DNA of 32,681 nucleotides from Muribaculaceae bacterium. GTDB taxonomy: Bacteria; Bacteroidota; Bacteroidia; Bacteroidales; Muribaculaceae. The notes below the pieces were generated by a model that was not told the origin of the DNA, did not search any database, and saw only the letters and a list, made by a program, of their open reading frames with translations. Made by a program: the position numbers and the translations under genes. Shown in pieces: positions 7,960 to 15,915 of this stretch; the stretch's first letter is position 1; each line of letters starts with the position of its first letter. The stretch is from contig JAQVCR010000023.1 in the NCBI GenBank assembly GCA_028689665.1, positions 1 to 32,681 on the forward strand. The letters run 5' to 3'.

Positions 7960-10900
7960 ATGAGAAAATTAAAATATATATTATCCTTATTATGTATGCT
8001 AGTTGCTTTTTGTTCGTTTGCACAGAATAAAATTGCAATTGAGGGCATCGTTACAAATGAAAAGCATGAACCTTTGATTGGGGTTAACGTTTTTGTTAAA
8101 GGAACAACAAAAGGAACAATGACAGATGTTGACGGCAAGTTTAATATTACGGCTACGCAAGGAAACACCTTGACATTTAAATATATTGGATATAAAAATG
8201 AAGAGCATAAAGTATCTGGTGCAAAAATGAAGGTTGTAATGGCTGAAAATGCTACCAATCTCGAAGAGCTAGTTGTAATAGGCTACGGAGTTCAAAAGAA
8301 AAGCGACTTGACAGGATCTTTATCTTCAGTCAATAAAGAAGACATTGAAAAGAGTGGCGCAGTAAATATATCTCAGGCAATACAAGGGAAAGCAGCAGGG
8401 GTTTATGTAACATCAAACTCAGGTGCGCCGGGTGCAGGTGCAACAATAAGAGTCAGGGGTTATGGATCTATCTCTACCGATCTGACACCATTATATGTTG
8501 TTGATGGACAGCCAATAGGTGAAAGCCAATTCAACAGCATCAATCCACAAGATATTGAGAACATAGAAATATTAAAAGATGCTTCGGCTTGTGCTATATA
8601 TGGTGCGCGAGGAGCTAATGGCGTAGTCCTAGTATCTACTAAAAAAGGAAAAGAAGGAAAGATGAGTATTAGTTTTGATGCATCGTTTGGATGGTCGCAA
8701 TCTATAAATCGAGTAGAAATGATGAATAGTAATCAATTATTCTCTTTCTTATCCGATGCCTATGCAAATGATGGACTAAAAATGCCAAGGAACATAAAAA
8801 ATCTATATTATCTTGATGGAAAAGGCTTAGGTCCGGTTGATGAAAATGGTGAAGCAACCGATATTAATATTTATGATACCGATTGGTGGAATCTATGTAC
8901 ACAGACAGGTTCCAAGCAGAGCTATAATCTTTCGGTAAGCGGTGGAACAGACAAATTAAAAAGTCATTTTAGCTTTGGCTATCTAAAGCAAGAAGGAGTT
9001 ATAAAAACTTCAGATTATGAACGTTTCACAATTCGCGTAAGTAATGAATATGCCTTCAATAAATATATAACAATAGGTCAAACTCTTGGAGGAGCCTATA
9101 TCAAATCTCATGATTTGAATATGCCTATAAGTGAAATATTACTACCCGATCCATTTAGTCCTGTATATGCCAAAGAAGCTAATTTGCAAGATCCTAATTA
9201 CGAATACAACCAGTATATGGGTTCGCAATATAGTTATTATGGAAACCCTATGGGAGTTATAAATAGGCAGAAAAAAGAGCATGTAAGTCGAAACATAGAT
9301 GGAACAGCTTATATTAATATTAATCTTGGGTTAAAAGGACTTTATTTCAAATCAATGATAGGTTTTGATATCCCTGATTATAGTTATTATGAATTCACTC
9401 CAAATTTTGATTTAAGACAAAACGACACAAAATATAATATGTGTACAAATATAGAAAGCAAGTTCAATTTAAAAAATAGTGTTCAAAATAGTACATCAAC
9501 AACGCTAAGTTACACATCCCAAAACACATTGAATTACGATAATAGTTTTGGCAAGCACAATATTTCGGCATTGGCTGGATTTATATGGGAATCATCGCAT
9601 TATAAATATCATACAGGAATAAAGTATAATACCCCTTCAAATAAACCTAATTTCGAGATTCTTGATGCAGCGACAGTTGATGATATTGCACGTGGAAGCG
9701 AAACGGAATATAAATTGATATCATACTTGGGACGTATAAATTATAATTTTGACAATCGTTATTTATTGACTATGAGTTTGCGTGCTGATGGTTCGTCGAA
9801 ATTTGCAAAAGGTCATCGATGGGGAGTATTTCCATCATTCTCTTTAGGCTGGCGTGCCGATCAAGAGAGCTTTTTCAAAGATTGGAATCAGGACATAGTA
9901 AACGGATTGAAATTGCGTGCAGGTTGGGGACAAAATGGTAACCAAAACATTCCAAATTTTGCATATGGAAACATAGTCTCTACTTATGAAACGTGGATAT
10001 ATGGTTTTAATAGCGCTCAAAATGTTTTACAAGGTTATGCTTCGACATCAACAGGTAATCCCGACATTAAATGGGAAACTAGTGAACAAGCAAATGTCGG
10101 CATAGATGTAACAATGCTGAATTCGGCACTTACTATAGGAATTGACGGATATATAAAGACAACTAAGGATATGCTTATGCAAAATCCATTACCATCAATG
10201 GCTGGTTACCAGACTACTCCATGGACAAATGCCGGAACCGTAAGAAACAAAGGTATAGAGATCCTTTTAGGTTATAAGGGCAAAGTAGCAGATTTCACTT
10301 ATGCAGTAAATGCAAACTTAACATTCCAGAAGAACAAATTAGTATCAACAGGTACAGATGATGCAATTTGGGGTTCGGCATCAAAGAATGAGATTGGCGA
10401 AGAATTTGGACGATTCTTTGGATACGTTTATGATGGAATTTTCCAAAATGACGAAGAAATCAAATCACATGTCGGTGCAGATGGGAAAACATTGCTACAA
10501 CCAAATGCAAAACCTGGAGATGCTCGTTTTTGCAATGTCAATAAAGATAATAGACTAAATGCTGATGACCGCGATTATATAGGTAATCCTAATCCTGATA
10601 TAATATATGGGGGCAATATTATGCTCGGATATAAAGGTATTGACTTGGCTATGTATTTTCAAGGTGTTGCAGGTAACGATTTATGGGTAGGTACAAAACA
10701 ATTATATAGAAGAACCAGTCTTACAAATCTTATAGCATCGGCATATACTGATGCCTGGCGTCAAGAGGGCGACAAGACTAATGTGTTTGGTATATCTAAA
10801 AAAGACGATAATGATAATTACCGTACCTCGTCATGGTATGTTGAAAATGGCTCTTTCCTAAAAATGAAAACTCTGCAAGTTGGCTGTACGTTACCATCGA

Positions 10901-11091
10901 AATGGATGAAAGCCAGCCGAGTGTTTGGGGATGTAAGAGTGTATTTTAGTGCAGAAAACCTATTTACAATTACCAAATTTAAATATATGGATCCTGAGGT
11001 TCCAAATGGCAATGCTCTTAATCTTGGAATTGAAAATCTAGGATATCCTAATCCTCGAACTTTTACAATTGGAGTAAATGTACAACTATAA
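7960..11091 (+). CDS. SusC-like TonB-dependent outer-membrane glycan transporter
   Basis: Outer-membrane beta-barrel that imports oligosaccharides with its SusD lid, powered by TonB. The signal peptide is MRKLKYILSLLCMLVAFCSFA. Residues about 26-95 are the carboxypeptidase-D-like domain typical of SusC (IEGIVTNEKHEPLIGVNVFV). The TonB-box region LEELVVIGYGVQKKSDLTG lies near 100-118. The plug follows, with IRVRGYGSI, LYVVDGQPI, NPQDIENIEILKDASACAIYG and ARGANGVVLVSTKKG. The remaining 800 residues are barrel and end RTFTIGVNVQL, with the expected terminal hydrophobic residue. Its 1043 residues are normal. The susD gene begins 13 bases after the stop. The substrate glycan cannot be told from the protein. 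Confidence 0.96.
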   Translation: MRKLKYILSLLCMLVAFCSFAQNKIAIEGIVTNEKHEPLIGVNVFVKGTTKGTMTDVDGKFNITATQGNTLTFKYIGYKNEEHKVSGAKMKVVMAENATNLEELVVIGYGVQKKSDLTGSLSSVNKEDIEKSGAVNISQAIQGKAAGVYVTSNSGAPGAGATIRVRGYGSISTDLTPLYVVDGQPIGESQFNSINPQDIENIEILKDASACAIYGARGANGVVLVSTKKGKEGKMSISFDASFGWSQSINRVEMMNSNQLFSFLSDAYANDGLKMPRNIKNLYYLDGKGLGPVDENGEATDINIYDTDWWNLCTQTGSKQSYNLSVSGGTDKLKSHFSFGYLKQEGVIKTSDYERFTIRVSNEYAFNKYITIGQTLGGAYIKSHDLNMPISEILLPDPFSPVYAKEANLQDPNYEYNQYMGSQYSYYGNPMGVINRQKKEHVSRNIDGTAYININLGLKGLYFKSMIGFDIPDYSYYEFTPNFDLRQNDTKYNMCTNIESKFNLKNSVQNSTSTTLSYTSQNTLNYDNSFGKHNISALAGFIWESSHYKYHTGIKYNTPSNKPNFEILDAATVDDIARGSETEYKLISYLGRINYNFDNRYLLTMSLRADGSSKFAKGHRWGVFPSFSLGWRADQESFFKDWNQDIVNGLKLRAGWGQNGNQNIPNFAYGNIVSTYETWIYGFNSAQNVLQGYASTSTGNPDIKWETSEQANVGIDVTMLNSALTIGIDGYIKTTKDMLMQNPLPSMAGYQTTPWTNAGTVRNKGIEILLGYKGKVADFTYAVNANLTFQKNKLVSTGTDDAIWGSASKNEIGEEFGRFFGYVYDGIFQNDEEIKSHVGADGKTLLQPNAKPGDARFCNVNKDNRLNADDRDYIGNPNPDIIYGGNIMLGYKGIDLAMYFQGVAGNDLWVGTKQLYRRTSLTNLIASAYTDAWRQEGDKTNVFGISKKDDNDNYRTSSWYVENGSFLKMKTLQVGCTLPSKWMKASRVFGDVRVYFSAENLFTITKFKYMDPEVPNGNALNLGIENLGYPNPRTFTIGVNVQL

Positions 11092-11104
11092 AATTGCAAA
11101 AAAA

Positions 11105-12718
11105 ATGAAATTATATAATAAATTTTTAGTGGTAACCACACTTCTTTTATCAATGATGGTAACTCCGTCATGTAGTGATGACGATCTTGATGTACCATTG
11201 TATGGAGGTCGTGAAGATAAAGAATTTTACCAGAATCTTGATGAGATAAATCAATCGTTAACTGCATGCTACTATTTTCTAAAGCAAGCTTGGAATGAAG
11301 TGAGCCTTGAGCTGATGTTCATTAATGATATTGGATCTGATGACTGCGATAAGAGTTGCGGTGGTGCCACCGACGTGATAGATTTGCATCATTTGGAAAC
11401 ATTTAATATAAATGCGACCAATAGCAAAGTATCCAATTTGTGGGCAATGTCATATAAATCCATATATCAAATAAATATACTTCTTGATAAAGCGGCAGAG
11501 TTCAGAGCCAACAATACGTTAAGCGAAAAAGATGAGAAATTATTGACACGCTATGAGAACGAAGCAAAATGGTTGCGTGGATTCTGGTATTATAACCTTG
11601 CTTATTTCTGGGGAGATGTTCCATTGTTTCTTCATGCAGAGAAGCCGGCTGATATATACAAATCTCGTACACCTGTAGCCAAAGTCTGGGAACAAGTAAT
11701 AGCTGATTTTACAGCTGCTACTAATTTGCCTAAACGAAGTGAATATGCTCCAGAGGATATGGGACGGGCAACAAGTGGGGCAGCCTATGCGATGCTTGGA
11801 CGTACATATTGGTTCGTTCGTGATTTTGATAATTCTAAGAAAGTGTTAGATGAATTTTTTACCGGTACTCAAAAAGGAGAATATGACTTAGATCCTGATT
11901 ATGCTACACAATGGCTAAATCACAATTCTAATGTTAAAGAATCTATTTTTGAAATACAGTATAAGAGCAATGGAAAGAATTGGAATATGTCTACAGGTTG
12001 GAATGGCGTATGGTTTAATCCTGCTTGTGACAGTGGTTATGGCTTTCATCTTCCGACTCAGCAGTTGCTAGATGAATTTGATCCTGAAGATCCTCGCATT
12101 ACATGGACTTTTATCAAGTTAGGAGACCAATTCAAAGACAATAGTCATAAGATAAGTAATACGGTTCAGTCTTTACGTTATTTTGATAGAAAGCATTTTA
12201 TTCCACTAAGTGAAACCATCAATTCTTCGACCCCGATTTATCCACAAGATGTTGAGATGACCGTTTATATAATAAGATATGCTGATGTGCTATTAATGTA
12301 TGCCGAAAGTTGTCTTGAAACAGGCGATATAACAAATGCCAAGATTAATCTAAACAAAGTAAGAAAAAGAGCGAGAAACTCAAGCGCGTTAGATCCGAAG
12401 CGAGAAATCCAAGTCATAATCCCTAATACTACTCCAAATTCATTGCCAGATGTAGTATCAGGAGATGTTAATGAAGTGCGTGAAGCAATATGGCATGAAC
12501 GTCGTTGCGAGTTTGGATGCGAAGGATTACGTCGTATGGATTTAGTTCAGCAACAACGTTATGGAAAAGTAATGACTGATTACTATAATAATAATAATAT
12601 TCAAAAAGAGACACCCGACAAAGGTCGGTATTATAGTAAGGAAAAAGAGCTTTTTCCAATTCCACAAGAAGATATAGATTTAAGTAAAGGGGTTCTGATA
12701 CAAAACCCCGGTTACTAA
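11105..12718 (+). CDS. SusD/RagB-like surface glycan-binding lipoprotein
   Basis: Surface lipoprotein that caps the SusC channel and binds glycan. The frame opens at 11078 inside susC, but the Met at 11105 is preferred because it gives a clean lipoprotein signal: MKLYNKFL, a hydrophobic core, then VTPSC with Cys23 as the lipidation site, followed by SDDD, which favours surface export. The SusD fold is visible in SLTACYYFLKQAWNEVS, NEAKWLRGFWYYNLAYFWGDVPL (TPR-like region), YADVLLMYAESCLETGD, and the C-terminal EAIWHERRCEFGCEGLRRMDL and KELFPIPQEDI. The 537 residues match the family. It follows susC directly, the standard order. Confidence 0.95.
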   Translation: MKLYNKFLVVTTLLLSMMVTPSCSDDDLDVPLYGGREDKEFYQNLDEINQSLTACYYFLKQAWNEVSLELMFINDIGSDDCDKSCGGATDVIDLHHLETFNINATNSKVSNLWAMSYKSIYQINILLDKAAEFRANNTLSEKDEKLLTRYENEAKWLRGFWYYNLAYFWGDVPLFLHAEKPADIYKSRTPVAKVWEQVIADFTAATNLPKRSEYAPEDMGRATSGAAYAMLGRTYWFVRDFDNSKKVLDEFFTGTQKGEYDLDPDYATQWLNHNSNVKESIFEIQYKSNGKNWNMSTGWNGVWFNPACDSGYGFHLPTQQLLDEFDPEDPRITWTFIKLGDQFKDNSHKISNTVQSLRYFDRKHFIPLSETINSSTPIYPQDVEMTVYIIRYADVLLMYAESCLETGDITNAKINLNKVRKRARNSSALDPKREIQVIIPNTTPNSLPDVVSGDVNEVREAIWHERRCEFGCEGLRRMDLVQQQRYGKVMTDYYNNNNIQKETPDKGRYYSKEKELFPIPQEDIDLSKGVLIQNPGY

Positions 12719-12745
12719 TAATCCCAATTTTATTATTAAATGATT

Positions 12746-12804
12746 AAGACTCTTGGAATGTTTTACTGTATAATTGCTAAATAAACGAGCATTCTCAGAG
12801 TCTT
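12746..12804. other. Intercistronic stem-loop after susD
   Basis: AAGACTCTTGGAATG (12746-12760) pairs with CATTCTCAGAGTCTT (12790-12804) with 13 of 15 positions matching, around a 29-base loop, and is followed by TT. It begins 27 bases after the susD stop. It could terminate part of transcription or set the 3' end of a stable susCD message. Confidence 0.45.
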
Positions 12805-12830
12805 TTACTAAATTACAAACAAATCAATTT

Positions 12831-14825
12831 ATGAAAATCAAGCATATATTTATTACCTGTATAGCCGTAGGCCCACTTCTTATGGCTTGTAAGCAACCGC
12901 AGTTGAGCAAAAATGTAATTGTTGCAGATACCGACTATGTGTTAAATGATAATTACTACGGCGGAGCAATGCAATGGGAGCCTAACGATCGCGATACCAT
13001 GAGTGAAAAGCAGTGGGAGCGGTTATTTGAAAGAGTTGAATATATGAAGTTGGGATATATCCGTTGTTGCATCATGCCTTATTTTTATTGTTTTGGCTAT
13101 GAAGGGGCAGAGGCAAAGTTACTCTGGAATTGTGATTCGACCCAAGTGAATGCCAAATGGTATGCAAATTCTCGACGATATATGAACGACCTTTATCGCC
13201 TTTTAGACTTTTGTCAAAAGAACAATATTGATGTACTTCTTGGTGAATGGTGGAAGCCGATGAATGATAATTGGAAACAAACAGTTCCAGTCGACTTACC
13301 TAAATTTACTGTTGAACTTGATGACCCAAAATATGCCAACCAAGTTGCTGAAATGATTTCATATTTGGTGAAAGGAAAAAAGTTTACATGCATAAAGCAA
13401 TTTAATCTTGGCAACGAGGTAAATTTGATGGCAGGAGATCCAAATAATGGTTATACTTGGGAGAAATGGAAAGCATCGATATTAAATCTTCGTGGTGATT
13501 TGGATAAACGAGGTCTTAATAATATTAAGATAGTAGGTCCTGATGGTGGCTATTGGGGCGAAGATACATGGTTCAATAAGACACTAAATGAATTAGATAC
13601 TGTGGTAGATATAATCGACTATCATTGGTATATAAATAAGGATTGGACATTTACCAATCGTGTAGAAGATGAAACAAGAGCATTCCGCTTCTTTACCCAA
13701 CTTAACAATCCCAAGAAAACAAATATTTGGGGAGAAATGGGTATTCGAGATGGTCATAACGAAAAGTTTGATCAACATACATTAATACATCAATGGTGGT
13801 ATGGAACATTTGTTGCCGATGCGTTGATTCAGACACTAAGGAGTGGATGGTCGGCAGCGGCGGCATGGGGTATGGATGATTCTATGCATTATAAAGATGA
13901 TCTTGACAAGCAAAAACGTTGGGGCTTTTGGAATTCTATTGCAGAGCAAAAAGAGAATCCCGAAGAAGCTAATATTCGTCCTTGGTTCTACACATGGTCG
14001 TTGATGTCGAGAAATATTCCTAAAGGGTCTAAAATAATTCATTCAGGCTCATTTCGCAACCAGAATATAAATTGCGTTGCAGCAATCACACCATCAGGTG
14101 ATTTGACTTTTGCTATAAGCAATACGGCAGACTTTGCTCAAGATGTAACATTGCAAATACCAAACGTTGCCAATAAGCCAACAATGTGCAAATATGTGTA
14201 TTTCGAGAATGATTATCCTGTAGATAAAAAGGGATTTCCTGTAGCAAAAGAGAAAATTGAAAATATCGACCTTATAAATGGGTTGAATATTTCTTTTCCA
14301 TCAAAAGGTTTTATTTTGTTGACTACAATAGGTGCTAGCAAGCCCGAAATTAAGAAAAATGAAAATCTATTGGTCGATTATATGGAAGGATTGCAAAGAA
14401 TGTTTGATTACTCAAAAAATATTGGGATAAACAATTTTGCTAAGCATTATGATTCCTGCTTGGAGAATACTCAACAATATGGATTTGACAAAGTGCTGTT
14501 TGACTATGGAACCATTCACCCTTCGACTAATGAAGAAAGTGCTTATGTAACTTATAATCTAAATGGCATGAGCAACTTTGACATAGCTGTTTCGGGAGAG
14601 GGGAGCATAGAAGGACGATTTAAGGTATATGGCTCATCGGATAATAATACATGGAAAGAGATTGCAGTGAATTATCCTGCACCCGAATTGTCTATATATA
14701 ATTATTGCCACACTAATATGATGCCGAAGAATGAACTTTCGGGAATGAATTATCTCAAAATAGAGATGATACCGTTAGGTTGGTTCTCTAATTCACGTAT
14801 CAGAGAGGTAAGAATAACTAAATAA
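12831..14825 (+). CDS. Lipoprotein clan GH-A-like glycoside hydrolase, family unassigned
   Basis: Predicted retaining glycosidase anchored at the cell envelope. The frame opens at 12774, but the Met at 12831 gives a lipoprotein signal ending LMAC, with Cys20. Residues about 40-420 look like a TIM barrel. FNLGNEVN places Glu196 as candidate acid/base, and NIWGEMGIRDGH places Glu302 as candidate nucleophile; the 106-residue gap fits clan GH-A. Residues 570-660 resemble a discoidin-like beta domain. The catalytic domain ends with AAAWGMDDS and RPWFYTWSLMSRNIPKGSKII, a pattern shared with the hydrolase at 27439, so the two are paralogues. The exact GH family (GH5, GH30, GH39 or an unclassified group) cannot be settled here. 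A UroD-family methyltransferase gene follows. Confidence 0.7.
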   Translation: MKIKHIFITCIAVGPLLMACKQPQLSKNVIVADTDYVLNDNYYGGAMQWEPNDRDTMSEKQWERLFERVEYMKLGYIRCCIMPYFYCFGYEGAEAKLLWNCDSTQVNAKWYANSRRYMNDLYRLLDFCQKNNIDVLLGEWWKPMNDNWKQTVPVDLPKFTVELDDPKYANQVAEMISYLVKGKKFTCIKQFNLGNEVNLMAGDPNNGYTWEKWKASILNLRGDLDKRGLNNIKIVGPDGGYWGEDTWFNKTLNELDTVVDIIDYHWYINKDWTFTNRVEDETRAFRFFTQLNNPKKTNIWGEMGIRDGHNEKFDQHTLIHQWWYGTFVADALIQTLRSGWSAAAAWGMDDSMHYKDDLDKQKRWGFWNSIAEQKENPEEANIRPWFYTWSLMSRNIPKGSKIIHSGSFRNQNINCVAAITPSGDLTFAISNTADFAQDVTLQIPNVANKPTMCKYVYFENDYPVDKKGFPVAKEKIENIDLINGLNISFPSKGFILLTTIGASKPEIKKNENLLVDYMEGLQRMFDYSKNIGINNFAKHYDSCLENTQQYGFDKVLFDYGTIHPSTNEESAYVTYNLNGMSNFDIAVSGEGSIEGRFKVYGSSDNNTWKEIAVNYPAPELSIYNYCHTNMMPKNELSGMNYLKIEMIPLGWFSNSRIREVRITK

Positions 14826-14847
14826 AACGTAAAAGCAAGAGTGGTTT

Positions 14848-14892
14848 AATGAGCGTCTTGTGCTGTAAATAATCACAGTACAAGCACTCATT
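14848..14892. other. Imperfect stem-loop before the first methyltransferase gene
   Basis: AATGAG/CTCATT, CTTGT/ACAAG and CTGT/ACAG pair in order across 14848-14892 with small bulges and an 8-9 base loop. It fills most of the 90-base gap between the hydrolase and methyltransferase genes and could adjust expression of the downstream genes. No T tract follows. Confidence 0.4.
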
Positions 14893-14915
14893 ATATATTA
14901 AAACATAGAAAAAGA

Positions 14916-15884
14916 ATGAAAATAGATTTTTTAAAAGCTCTTGAATGTCATAATTATTCCAAATGTCCACCAATTTGGGAACTTGAATTTCATTTGTGGA
15001 ATAAGTTTGGTGTTGGCAAATTTGTTGTTGGAACAGATTTTATGAAGTTGACTGACAAACAAAAGGATGTCGTGATTTATCGGAATGCGGAAACTGTGGC
15101 TCGAGTATCAGAAATGCTCTGTTTTTCAGCCGTTACGTTGCCGGGAGGCTATTGGGAAGTAGCACCGGGAGAACCTGCATATTATTTTCTACCAGAAACG
15201 CATCGGCTTGCACAAGCAAAAGTAATTAAAGAAATGATTGGAAATGATGTTGCATTAGTGGTAAGCACAGGTGGGGTTATGGCAATGCCTGAAGGAGATG
15301 ATTACGTAGATTTCTCTATTCAAATGATGACAGATGCAGATAGCATCGATGAAATGGCACGTCAGAAATTGGATAATGCAAAAATAGAGATTGATAAATA
15401 CAGCGATATAGGTATTGACGTAGCTTTGACTGCCTCAGATATTGCCGATTCTCACAGTTTGTATTTTTCGCCCGAGCAATTAGATCGTTATGTATATCCC
15501 TATCTTGGAGAATGGAATCAATATGCAAAGTCGAAAGGAATGAAGAGCATAATGCACACCGATGGCAATATTAACAAAGCTCTTGATAAAATAGCCGCCA
15601 GCGGAGTTAATGGCATTCAAGCCTTAGACAGCACTGCCGATATGGACATAGTGGCTGTACAACGCAAATATGAAAACAAAGTGTGTGTTTGTGGAAATAT
15701 TGATTGTGGGAAAGTACTATTGTCATCGCCAATCACAGTTTATGAAGACACGAAAAGGTTGCTTTTAGAAATAGGTGAATCTCCAAACTTTGTTATAGGG
15801 GCTTCAAATGCATTGGAACATCAAGCTCCAATAGAAAATTATAAAGCTATTGTAGAGGCAGTGCAAAATATCAAAAGGAATTAA
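14916..15884 (+). CDS. UroD-family corrinoid-methyltransferase homologue (HTD type)
   Basis: Cytoplasmic TIM-barrel protein of the uroporphyrinogen decarboxylase superfamily, which also contains the corrinoid methyltransferases MtaA, MtbA and CmuA. It lacks the N-terminal RQAGR motif of true haem-pathway UroD, so a haem role is rejected. Superfamily marks include DIADSHSLYFSPEQLDRYVYPYL, MHTDGNINKALDKIA, CVCGNID and IGASNALEHQAPIENYKAI. At the usual zinc site (HxC) it has His214-Thr-Asp216, and the third cysteine is absent near the C-terminus. At 322 residues it is single-domain with no corrinoid domain. It lies among secreted glycan-degrading genes although it is itself cytoplasmic. It probably moves a methyl group from an imported methylated sugar to the corrinoid protein encoded at 30174. 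That function is inference. Confidence 0.75.
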   Translation: MKIDFLKALECHNYSKCPPIWELEFHLWNKFGVGKFVVGTDFMKLTDKQKDVVIYRNAETVARVSEMLCFSAVTLPGGYWEVAPGEPAYYFLPETHRLAQAKVIKEMIGNDVALVVSTGGVMAMPEGDDYVDFSIQMMTDADSIDEMARQKLDNAKIEIDKYSDIGIDVALTASDIADSHSLYFSPEQLDRYVYPYLGEWNQYAKSKGMKSIMHTDGNINKALDKIAASGVNGIQALDSTADMDIVAVQRKYENKVCVCGNIDCGKVLLSSPITVYEDTKRLLLEIGESPNFVIGASNALEHQAPIENYKAIVEAVQNIKRN

Positions 15885-15915
15885 TAATACAGATTAACCA
15901 AAAACTTTTAATAAA

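Noticed and set aside
11078-11104. Upstream start for the SusD-like gene overlapping susC
   Set aside because: The added residues would precede and spoil a clear lipoprotein signal that begins at the Met at 11105.
10818-11267. Antisense open frame of 149 codons over the susC/susD junction
   Set aside because: It lies opposite two strongly supported genes and shows no signal, domain or promoter.
12774-12830. Upstream start for the lipoprotein hydrolase
   Set aside because: The 19 extra residues are polar, lie within the stem-loop region and precede a normal lipoprotein signal starting at 12831.
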